From DASUSH01 sp036375215 (GTDB lineage: Bacteria > Actinomycetota > Thermoleophilia > Solirubrobacterales > 70-9): 6,362 bases of DNA. The stretch is taken from the NCBI GenBank assembly GCA_036375215.1, contig DASUSH010000076.1, forward strand, positions 1-6,362. Reading direction: 5' to 3'. A model generated the notes under the pieces. It was given only the letters and a program-made list of their open reading frames with translations, had not been told where the DNA came from and did not search any database. How positions within the stretch are numbered: the first letter of the stretch is position 1; each line of letters starts with the position of its first letter. The translations under genes were made by a program, and so were the position numbers. Shown piece after piece: positions 1 through 5,334 of this stretch.

Positions 1-1050
1 GGCTATTGGGGCATCGGCCCGCAGGGCGAGGACGCGATCGCGATCGTGAAGGCAGCGGAGGCGGCGGGCTACGACTCGGCCTGGGTCGCGGAGTCCTATG
101 GCTCCGACGTGGTCAGCGTGCTGGCCTGGCTCGCCCCGCAGACCGAGACGATCAAGCTCGGCGCGGCGATCATGCAGGTCCCGGCGCGGCCGCCGGCGGC
201 CGCGGCGATGGCTGGCGTCACGATCGACGCCCTCTCGGGCGGGCGGTTCATCTTCGGCTTCGGCCCCTCGGGGCCGCAGGTCTCGGAGGGCTGGTACGGC
301 GTCCCCTACGCGAAGCCGTGGGGCCGGACCCGCGAGTACATCGAGGTCGTCCGCGAGATCGTCGCCCGCGAGGGCCGGCTCGAGCACTCGGGCGAGCACT
401 ACACGCTGCCGCTCACCGAGGGCGAGGGCGTCACCGGCCAGGGCAAGGCGCTCAAGCTGAACGTGCATCCGCTCCGCTCTGAGATCCCGATCTTCGTCGG
501 CGCGATCGGCCGCAAGTCGGTCGAGATGGCGGCCGAGATCTGCGACGGCTGGATCCCGATCTTCTCCTCGCCCGACGCCTTCGAGTCGACCTGGGGCGAG
601 CACCTCGAGGCCGGCTTCGAGCAGGGCGGGCGCAGCCGCTCCGACCTCGAGATCTCGCCGACCGTCCAGGTCGCGATCGACGGCGACCTCGACACCGCGC
701 GCGCCGTCGTCAAGGCGGGCCTGCTCCTCTACCTCGGCGGCATGGGCAGCCGCAAGACCAACTTCTACGTCGACCTCACCCACCGCTTCGGCTTCGGCGA
801 CGTCGCCGACGAGGTCCAGTCCCTCTACCTCGACGGCAAGCGCGACGACGCCTACGCGGCGATCCCCGACGAGCTCGTCGACGCGACCTCGCTCGTCGGC
901 ACCGAGGAGGAGGTCGCGGAGCGGGTCGAGAAGTTCCGCTCGCTCGGCGTCGATCGCCTGATCTGCTCGTTCATCCAGATGGACCCGGGCGAGCGCAACC
1001 ACACGCTCGAGCGCATGGCCTCGCTGGCCGGCGTCGGCGCTCGCGCCTAG
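1..1050 (+). CDS. LLM-class F420-dependent oxidoreductase, Rv3520c-like (5' partial)
   Basis: Flavin-independent oxidoreductase of the bacterial luciferase-like (LLM) superfamily, expected to use coenzyme F420 for hydride transfer in the cytoplasm; the substrate cannot be read from the sequence. The frame is open from base 1, and the first residues (GYWGIGPQGEDA) already match the N-terminal beta strand of the family, so only about 5-15 residues are missing. A GTG at 46 is an internal valine, not the start. Numbering from base 1, recognisable blocks are WVAESYGSD near 30-38, the GFGPSGPQVSEGWYG loop at 86-100, TREYIEVVREI after it, and VGAIGRKSVEMAAEICDGW around 166-184, typical of the C-terminal side of the TIM barrel. 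The 349 residues present fit the usual length of about 340-350. From memory the closest family is mycobacterial Rv3520c. The kinase gene follows 32 nt downstream on the same strand; no functional link is evident. The family is secure; the precise reaction is unknown. Confidence 0.9.
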   Translation, partial: GYWGIGPQGEDAIAIVKAAEAAGYDSAWVAESYGSDVVSVLAWLAPQTETIKLGAAIMQVPARPPAAAAMAGVTIDALSGGRFIFGFGPSGPQVSEGWYGVPYAKPWGRTREYIEVVREIVAREGRLEHSGEHYTLPLTEGEGVTGQGKALKLNVHPLRSEIPIFVGAIGRKSVEMAAEICDGWIPIFSSPDAFESTWGEHLEAGFEQGGRSRSDLEISPTVQVAIDGDLDTARAVVKAGLLLYLGGMGSRKTNFYVDLTHRFGFGDVADEVQSLYLDGKRDDAYAAIPDELVDATSLVGTEEEVAERVEKFRSLGVDRLICSFIQMDPGERNHTLERMASLAGVGARA

Positions 1051-1082
1051 CCGGCCTTCTCAAACGCGGCGATAGCGGCAGA

Positions 1083-3296
1083 ATGCGCGGGATGGCTTTC
1101 AGGGACGGGGGGCTTGCCCCCGGTACGACGTTCGCCGGTCACCGGATCGAGGAGGTCGCCGGGCGCGGCGGGATGGGCGTCGTCTACAAGGCGCGCCACA
1201 TCGCGCTCGACCACGTCGTCGCGCTCAAGGTGATCTCGCCGGAGCTGGCCGGCGACGAGAGCTTCCGCAAGCGCTTCCAGTCGGAATCGCGGATCGCGGT
1301 CTCGATCCGCCACCCGAACGTGGTCTCGGTTCACCACGCCGGCGAGGAGGACGGCCTGCTGTTCGTGACCATGGACTACGTCGAGGGCACCGACCTGCGC
1401 GGCCTCCTCAACCGCGAGGGCTGGCTCGAGCCGGAGCACGCCGCGGCACTGCTCGGGCCGCTCGCCGCCGCCCTCGACGCCTCGCACTCGCGCGGCCTGA
1501 TTCACCGCGACATCAAGCCGGGGAACGTCCTGATCGAGGCCCGCGAGGGCGGCGAGCACGTCTACCTGACCGACTTCGGGCTCGCCCGCGCGATCGACGC
1601 CGAGACCGGCCTGACCGCGAGCGGCGCGTTCATCGGGACGCTCGACTACGCCGCGCCCGAGCAGATCAAGGGCGAGCGCCTCGACGCCCGCACCGACGTC
1701 TACGCGCTCGGCTGCCTGCTCCACGAGATGCTCTGCGGCTCGGCGCTCTTCGCGAAGCAGACCGAGAAGGTGGCGAAGATGTACGCCCACCTGATGGAGG
1801 AGCCGCCTGACGTGCGCGAGCTTCGCCCGGAGCTGCCCCCGGCCCTCGCCGACGCGATCCAGCGGGCGGTCGCCAAGGACCCCGACGACCGCTTCCCGTC
1901 GGCCGGCGACCTCGCCCGCGCGGCGAACGCGGCGATCGAAGGCCGCAAGGTGAGCGAGGGCGAGCGCACGGTCGCCATCGGCGAGGCCGCCCCGGCGCCG
2001 ACCAGCGAGCTGCCGGCGCCGCCGACGGAGCCTCCGCGCGACGCGACCGGGGAGCGCCGGGCGGAGACGGCGCCCGCCGCGCCCGCCGCGGAACCTGAGC
2101 CGCGGACCCGCCCGCTCGCCCGCGAGGCGCCGCCCGCCGAGCCCGAGGGCGACTCGCCCGGGCCCGCCCCTGCCGCCCGCGCCACCGCCGCCGCCGAGAC
2201 CGCCGCGGCCCCGCGGGGGGCCGCCGCCGAGCGCTCGACCCACAGCCCCGCCGTGCGCCGCCGCCGGCTGCTCGCCGGGCTCGCCGCGCTCGGCGTCGTC
2301 GCCGCGATCGTCGCCGTGATCGCGCTCGGCGGCGGCGGCGACGGCGCGCCCGACCAGGAGGCGAGCGGCGGCGCCGAGGCGGGCGGATCGGGAGGCGGCG
2401 GCGAGAGCGACGGCGGCGGGGGAGGGCAGGCCGGCTTCGGCGACGCGGCCGTCTCCGGCGGGGCCATCGACATCGGCGGGATGCCGGTCGGGATCGCGGC
2501 CTCCGAGGAGAGCGGCACGGTCTGGGTGGGCAGCCGCCTCGGCGGCACGCTGACCCCGGTCGACCCGACGTCGGGCAAGCCGGGCGAGGCGATCACGGGC
2601 CTCGGCGCCCCGGAGGGGGTCACCTCCGGGCCGGCCTCGATCTACGCCGCGCTCAGCGACGAGGGCCAGGTCCTGCGCGTGAACGAGCGCACGGGCCGCC
2701 AGGCGCGGATCCCCGTCGGCACCACGCCCCGGGCGGTCGTCCACTCGGGCGACGGCATCTACGTCACCAACGCGGGCTCGAACTCGGTCACCCCGGTCGA
2801 GATCAAGCCCGACTCCGAGACCCCCCAGGCGGAGATCGGGGTGGGTTCCGAGCCGCACGGCATCGCCGCCGGCGAGGGCAAGATCTGGGTGACGAACCGG
2901 GCGAGCGGCACCGTCTCGGTGATCGACGAGGGATCGAACCAGGTCGAGACCGAGATCGACGTCGGCGCCAACCCGAAGGGCATCGCGGTCGAGGACGGCA
3001 AGGTGTGGGTCGCCAACACCGACGACGGCGAGGTGGTGGCGATCGACGCGGGCTCGGGCGAGGTCGGTCAGCCCGTCGAGGTCGGCACCGAGCCACGCGG
3101 TGTCGTCGCCGCCTTCGGCTCGGTCTGGGTCGCGGTGGGCGGCGGCGCGGTCGCCCGGATCGATCCCGCCCAAGAGGAGGTCTCCCAGACGATCGAGGTC
3201 CCGGGCTCGCCCGAGGAGGTCGCCGCCGGCGACGAGACGATCTGGGTCACGGCCGGCACCGGCGAACAGGTCTTCAGGATCCAGCCCGAGACCTGA
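1083..3296 (+). CDS. Transmembrane Ser/Thr protein kinase with C-terminal seven-bladed beta-propeller (PknD-like architecture)
   Basis: Hanks-type (eukaryotic-like) receptor kinase. The cytoplasmic kinase domain spans about residues 17-285 and has every key element: glycine loop GRGGMG at 27-32, ATP-binding K49 in VALKV, helix-C E68, catalytic loop HRDIKPGN at 141-148 (D143, N148), DFG at 164-166, and GTLDYAAPEQ ending the activation segment at 185-194. T175, T178 and S180 are candidate autophosphorylation sites. A Pro/Ala/Glu-rich linker (about 302-390) leads to RRRR and a hydrophobic helix at 396-415, with basic residues on the kinase side, so the C-terminus should be outside. A Gly-rich spacer (416-449) precedes seven repeats of about 40 residues (462-737). 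The layout resembles mycobacterial PknD, a kinase with an extracellular NHL propeller; the ligand is unknown. Two starts are possible, ATG 1083 or in-frame ATG 1092 (residue 4); neither has a good ribosome binding site. A long minus-strand open frame across it is a composition shadow. Confidence 0.95.
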   Translation: MRGMAFRDGGLAPGTTFAGHRIEEVAGRGGMGVVYKARHIALDHVVALKVISPELAGDESFRKRFQSESRIAVSIRHPNVVSVHHAGEEDGLLFVTMDYVEGTDLRGLLNREGWLEPEHAAALLGPLAAALDASHSRGLIHRDIKPGNVLIEAREGGEHVYLTDFGLARAIDAETGLTASGAFIGTLDYAAPEQIKGERLDARTDVYALGCLLHEMLCGSALFAKQTEKVAKMYAHLMEEPPDVRELRPELPPALADAIQRAVAKDPDDRFPSAGDLARAANAAIEGRKVSEGERTVAIGEAAPAPTSELPAPPTEPPRDATGERRAETAPAAPAAEPEPRTRPLAREAPPAEPEGDSPGPAPAARATAAAETAAAPRGAAAERSTHSPAVRRRRLLAGLAALGVVAAIVAVIALGGGGDGAPDQEASGGAEAGGSGGGGESDGGGGGQAGFGDAAVSGGAIDIGGMPVGIAASEESGTVWVGSRLGGTLTPVDPTSGKPGEAITGLGAPEGVTSGPASIYAALSDEGQVLRVNERTGRQARIPVGTTPRAVVHSGDGIYVTNAGSNSVTPVEIKPDSETPQAEIGVGSEPHGIAAGEGKIWVTNRASGTVSVIDEGSNQVETEIDVGANPKGIAVEDGKVWVANTDDGEVVAIDAGSGEVGQPVEVGTEPRGVVAAFGSVWVAVGGGAVARIDPAQEEVSQTIEVPGSPEEVAAGDETIWVTAGTGEQVFRIQPET
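2268..2327 (+). other. Predicted single transmembrane helix of the receptor kinase
   Basis: Codons 396-415 encode an uninterrupted hydrophobic stretch (LLAGLAALGVVAAIVAVIAL) directly after four arginines (392-395) and before GGGGD. By the positive-inside rule the arginine side, with the kinase domain, is cytoplasmic and the propeller is outside. No other segment of this protein is hydrophobic enough to span the membrane. Confidence 0.88.
2466..3293 (+). repeat. Seven tandem YVTN/Vgb-like beta-propeller repeats within the kinase gene
   Basis: Residues 462-737 split into seven units of 34-42 residues, starting near residues 462, 504, 543, 585, 625, 665 and 704. The shared pattern is I-x-V-G-x-x-P-x-G-I-A, then G-x-(I/V)-(W/Y)-V-(T/A)-N, then G-x-V-x-x-I-D. 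Blades 4 and 5 are the most regular; blades 2 and 6 drift (YAAL and WVAV in place of WVTN). The last unit lacks its outer strand, and the VSGGAIDI segment before repeat 1 could supply it, the usual velcro closure of a propeller. This is read from the translation; the fold is inferred. Confidence 0.85.
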
Positions 3297-3299
3297 ACG

Positions 3300-3327
3300 A
3301 CGACGGGGCCCTGGAGGGCACCGTCGT
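3300..3327 (+). terminator. GC-rich hairpin after the kinase stop, probably a bidirectional terminator
   Basis: The left arm 3300-3311 (ACGACGGGGCCC) pairs with the right arm 3316-3327 (GGGCACCGTCGT) around a TGGA loop: 11 of 12 pairs are Watson-Crick, with one G-A mismatch (3307/3320). It starts 3 nt after the kinase TGA. No T-run follows on either strand, as is common in high-GC actinobacteria. It lies between the kinase stop and the stop of the decayed minus-strand gene (3350-3352), the usual place for a shared terminator between convergent genes. Function is inferred. Confidence 0.65.
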
Positions 3328-3349
3328 GTGCGGCTTCATGCGGCGAGTG

Positions 3350-3600
3350 CTACTTGACCTTCGCCTGGCCGTTCGCCTTCACCTTGACGACTGGAACCTG
3401 AACGAGCTCGGGGCGCCGGCGATCCAGCGGATCTTCTTGATCGTGCCGGTCTTCGGGGCCACCGTCTCGATGCCCTGGGCACCGTTCGTTTAGGCCTCGT
3501 TCTCGACCCAGGTGCAGCTACCGGGGACCCCGGTGCTGTCCGAGCACGGGTGGGGCTGACCGGCGTTCGAGGGCTGCAGGTCGGGCCCGAGGCTCGTGCG
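3350..3600 (-). pseudogene. Decayed minus-strand gene fragment, likely C-terminal part of a secreted beta-sandwich-type protein
   Basis: Reading the minus strand from 3600 downwards gives protein-like sequence: TSLGPDLQPSNAGQ, then CSDSTGVPGSCTWVENEA, a TAA at 3490-3492, then APKTGTIKKIRWIAGAPSSFRFQ to 3391. Here the frame breaks: only two bases (3389-3390) sit where a codon is expected, and in the next frame it continues as VKVKANGQAKVK and a TAG at 3350-3352. One base change (TAA from a Tyr codon) and one inserted base would restore a continuous reading. The pattern of a Cys pair, CTWV, a P-x-x-G-x-I-x-K-x-R motif and a closing (I/V)VKVK strand resembles small domains that recur in secreted proteins of Thermoleophilia; I recall this pattern but have not searched it. 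No convincing start or signal peptide is seen upstream; another frame reads AETTF just before 3600, perhaps a further shift. Alternatives are sequencing error at two places, or chance similarity. Confidence 0.6.
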
Positions 3601-3698
3601 AACGTGGTTTCGGCCATACCGCGCGGGGCCCCCTGGCCTCGTTCGCCGCCATCGCCGAATCCTGGATCCCGTGCCGGTGGCGGGCGAACGACGCCGCT

Positions 3699-3706
3699 CT
3701 TATACC
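3699..3706. promoter_or_regulatory. Weak -10-like AT-rich box
   Basis: On the minus strand the box reads TATAAG (3699-3704), a 5/6 match to the sigma-70 consensus -10; 17 nt upstream lies CGGTCA, only 3/6 to TTGACA. It could once have served the minus-strand pseudogene. On the plus strand the same site reads TATACC (3701-3706), about 180 nt ahead of pntA1, with no -35 match. It stands out mainly because the surroundings are so GC-rich. Confidence 0.2.
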
Positions 3707-3791
3707 CTCTCCGCCGCTCAATGACCGAATCCCGACCATCGCACCCACGGACGACAGCGCAGCCCTTCGCTGGATCGGCACCCACTCCCTC

Positions 3792-3812
3792 GCGGGTAGC
3801 CCCGCTACCCGC
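3792..3812. other. Perfect 9-bp inverted repeat with CCC loop
   Basis: Left arm 3792-3800 (GCGGGTAGC) and right arm 3804-3812 (GCTACCCGC) are exactly complementary across CCC. It lies 70 nt before the pntA1 start. No T-run follows on either strand. It could be a terminator for something upstream, a hairpin in the pnt leader, or an operator; the three-base centre fits either a tight hairpin or a dyad for a dimeric regulator. The symmetry is certain; the role is not. Confidence 0.5.
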
Positions 3813-3842
3813 TTCGGTCGCGCGCGCCACCGAGCTCGATCC

Positions 3843-3863
3843 GCGCTGCCCCCGCGGGCGCGC
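3843..3863 (+). other. GC-rich hairpin just upstream of the pntA1 ribosome binding site
   Basis: GCGC (3843-3846) and GCCC (3848-3851), with a bulged T at 3847, pair with GGGC (3856-3859) and GCGC (3860-3863) across a CCGC loop. The stem ends 5 nt before the AGGA ribosome binding site. If transcribed, it would sit in the pntA1 leader and leave the binding site single-stranded. Such stems also arise by chance in sequence this GC-rich. Confidence 0.35.
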
Positions 3864-3868
3864 TGATT

Positions 3869-3872
3869 AGGA
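3869..3872 (+). promoter_or_regulatory. Ribosome binding site (AGGA) for pntA1
   Basis: AGGA lies 10 nt before the TTG start at 3883. An in-frame TAG at 3868-3870 overlaps it, so translation cannot begin further upstream in this frame. This supports TTG 3883 as the start. Confidence 0.55.
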
Positions 3873-3882
3873 CTCGATCATC

Positions 3883-5007
3883 TTGCGGGTCGGTGTGCCG
3901 AAAGAGTCAGCCGAGGGAGAGCGCCGGGTGGCGCTCGTCCCCGATGCGGTCACGAGCCTGGGGAAGAGCGAGATCGAGGTCACGGTCGAGCCCGGAGCGG
4001 GCGAGGAGGCCGGGCATCCCGACGCCCAATACGAGGAGGCGGGGGCCACCCTCGAGGGCGCCGGGGCCTGGGGCGGCGACGTCGTCGCCAAGGTCGCGCC
4101 GCCGAACCCCGACGAGATCGACGAGCTGCGCGAGGGGCAGGTCCTGATCGGCTTCCTCAACCCGCTGACCGCGGGCGAGTCGAACAAGGCGCTCGCCGCC
4201 GCGGGCGTCACCGCGTTCGCGATGGAGGCGATCCCGCGGATCACGAGGGCGCAGTCGATGGACGCGCTCTCCTCGCAGGCGAACGTCGGCGGCTACGCCG
4301 CGACCCTGCTCGCCGCCCGCGAGGCCGGCCGCTTCTTCCCGATGATGACCACCGCCGCCGGCACGGTGTCGCCCGCGAGAGTGCTCGTGCTCGGCGCCGG
4401 CGTCGCCGGGCTGCAGGCGATCGCGACCGCGAAGCGGCTCGGCGCGATCGTCACCGGCTTCGACATCCGCCGCGCCGCCTGGGAGCAGATCGCGAGCCTC
4501 GGCGGCCGCCCGCTCGAGCTCGACTTCATCCCCGACGCCGAGGACGAGGGCGGCTACGCGCGCCCGCTCACCGACGATGAGAACCAGCAGGTCCGCGAGG
4601 CGCTCGCCGAGAACGCCGCGAGGCAGGACGTGATCATCACCACCGCCCAGATCCCGGGCCGCCCCGCGCCGATCCTGATCACCGAGCAGGCGATCGCGAA
4701 CATGCAGCCGGGCTCGGTGATCGTCGACCTCGCCGGCGAGACGGGCGGCAACAGCGAGCGCACCGAGGCGGGCAAGACCGTCGAGGTGGGCGGGGTCAAG
4801 GTCATCGCCCCGCGGAACCTGCCGAGCGACATGGCGACGGACGCCTCGCAGCTCTACGCGAAGAACGTCGAGAACCTGCTCGGGCTCCTCGTCGACGAGG
4901 AGGGCAACCTGAACCTGAACTTCGACGACGAGATCATCGCCGGCGCCTGCATCACGCACGAGGGCGAGATCAAGAACGAGCGCGCCAAGCAGGCCGCTGA
5001 GGGCTAG
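3883..5007 (+). CDS. pntAA: NAD(P) transhydrogenase subunit alpha part 1 (NAD(H)-binding domain I)
   Basis: Soluble domain-I subunit of proton-translocating transhydrogenase; it binds NAD(H) and passes hydride to NADP+ held by PntB, at the cytoplasmic face of the membrane. At 374 residues it is full length for a separate domain-I subunit (about 380). It has an AlaDH/PNT N-terminal lobe (1-135) and a Rossmann lobe with GAGVAG at 171-176 and the acidic D194 ending the second strand (FDIR). The RQD-loop residues R119, Q124, D127 and S130, in PRITRAQSMDALSSQAN, keep the spacing of Rhodospirillum rubrum R127, Q132, D135 and S138. The mobile-loop GGYAR and the C-terminal DDEIIAGACITHEGEI are present, which separates it from alanine dehydrogenase. 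TTG is chosen as start because RVGVPKESAEGERRVALVPD follows at once, as in the family, and an in-frame stop lies 12 nt upstream. It is the first gene of the pnt operon, 9 nt before the next. Confidence 0.95.
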   Translation: MRVGVPKESAEGERRVALVPDAVTSLGKSEIEVTVEPGAGEEAGHPDAQYEEAGATLEGAGAWGGDVVAKVAPPNPDEIDELREGQVLIGFLNPLTAGESNKALAAAGVTAFAMEAIPRITRAQSMDALSSQANVGGYAATLLAAREAGRFFPMMTTAAGTVSPARVLVLGAGVAGLQAIATAKRLGAIVTGFDIRRAAWEQIASLGGRPLELDFIPDAEDEGGYARPLTDDENQQVREALAENAARQDVIITTAQIPGRPAPILITEQAIANMQPGSVIVDLAGETGGNSERTEAGKTVEVGGVKVIAPRNLPSDMATDASQLYAKNVENLLGLLVDEEGNLNLNFDDEIIAGACITHEGEIKNERAKQAAEG

Positions 5008-5011
5008 GGGG
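5006..5011 (+). promoter_or_regulatory. Ribosome binding site (AGGGGG) for the alpha-2 subunit
   Basis: AGGGGG overlaps the last two bases of the pntA1 TAG and lies 5 nt before ATG 5017, a good Shine-Dalgarno position. It indicates coupled translation within the operon. Confidence 0.6.
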
Positions 5012-5016
5012 CCGGC

Positions 5017-5334
5017 ATGGACCTGATCACAGAGCTGACCATCTTCGTGCTCGCCGCCTTCGTCGGCTTCGAGGTGATCTCGAAGGTGCCCGCGACGCTG
5101 CACACCCCGCTGATGAGCCAGACGAACGCGATCCACGGCATCGTCATGCTCGGCGGGCTGATCGTCGTCGGCTACGCCGACGACCCGCTCGAGTACGTGA
5201 TCGGCACGATCGCGATCGCGTTCGGCACGATCAACATCGTCGGCGGGTTCTTGGTCACCGACCGGATGCTCGGCATGTTCGTGCGCAAGCCGAGGAAGGA
5301 AGCGGCCGGGACGGACGCCGAGGCGAAGCCGTGA
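5017..5334 (+). CDS. pntAB: NAD(P) transhydrogenase subunit alpha part 2 (membrane domain, three helices)
   Basis: Small membrane subunit that forms part of the proton channel (domain II) of transhydrogenase. Its 105 residues carry three hydrophobic helices, at about 6-22, 38-54 and 60-80, with the family signature VPATLHTPLMSQTNAIHGIV at 24-43 and a charged C-terminal tail (RKPRKEAAGTDAEAKP). It corresponds to the first three helices of the classical alpha-subunit membrane domain; the fused four-helix form of E. coli PntA is absent, so the enzyme is of the split three-subunit type seen in R. rubrum and Thermus. H40, in the second helix here, matches T. thermophilus alpha-2 His42, reported as a proton-pathway residue. 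The stop TGA (5332-5334) overlaps the pntB start GTG by 4 nt (GTGA). Confidence 0.95.
   Translation: MDLITELTIFVLAAFVGFEVISKVPATLHTPLMSQTNAIHGIVMLGGLIVVGYADDPLEYVIGTIAIAFGTINIVGGFLVTDRMLGMFVRKPRKEAAGTDAEAKP
5320..5323 (+). promoter_or_regulatory. Ribosome binding site (GAGG) for pntB
   Basis: GAGG lies inside the end of the alpha-2 gene, 7 nt before GTG 5331. It supports the overlapping GTGA start over later in-frame candidates such as the GTG at codon 7. Confidence 0.5.

Larger units (their letters stand above)
3601..3882. other. Intergenic stretch upstream of the pnt operon, no convincing gene
   Basis: Short open frames exist on both strands but are Arg/Pro/Ser-rich and show no recognisable motif. 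The stretch is less GC-biased than the genes around it. It may include the lost 5' part of the minus-strand pseudogene and should contain the promoter of the transhydrogenase operon. The only notably AT-rich spot is TTATAC/TATAAG at 3699-3705. Two GC-rich hairpins (3792-3812 and 3843-3863) occupy its last 90 nt. I saw no tRNA or known riboswitch. Confidence 0.6.

Noticed and set aside
6..482. Alternative plus-strand open frames inside the oxidoreductase gene (6-482, 98-460)
   Set aside because: They are out-of-frame Arg-rich readings; frame 1 gives the conserved LLM-family protein.
1975..2260. Low-complexity GCC/CCG-rich DNA in the kinase gene, considered as a separate repeat element
   Set aside because: It encodes the expected Pro/Ala-rich linker between kinase domain and membrane helix; no regular repeat unit is seen.
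1047..3173. 708-codon minus-strand open frame opposite the kinase gene
   Set aside because: It mirrors the kinase reading frame, is built of Arg/Asp/Val/Gly/Ala runs typical of GC-rich antisense shadows, and has no recognisable domain. The plus-strand kinase has all its catalytic motifs.
3005..3493. 162-codon plus-strand open frame running from the kinase 3' end into the gap
   Set aside because: Its first half is an out-of-frame reading of the propeller and its second half is antisense to the pseudogene; the translation is Arg/Gly-rich with no motif.
3520..3534. Palindrome ACCGGGGACCCCGGT in the gap
   Set aside because: It falls inside the coding-like part of the pseudogene (GVPGS codons) and is readily explained by GC-rich codons, so I do not call it an operator or terminator.
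3907..5136. 409-codon minus-strand open frame opposite pntA1/pntA2
   Set aside because: It is an antisense shadow with low-complexity Arg/Asp/Leu/Gly composition, and it crosses two real plus-strand genes with conserved family motifs.
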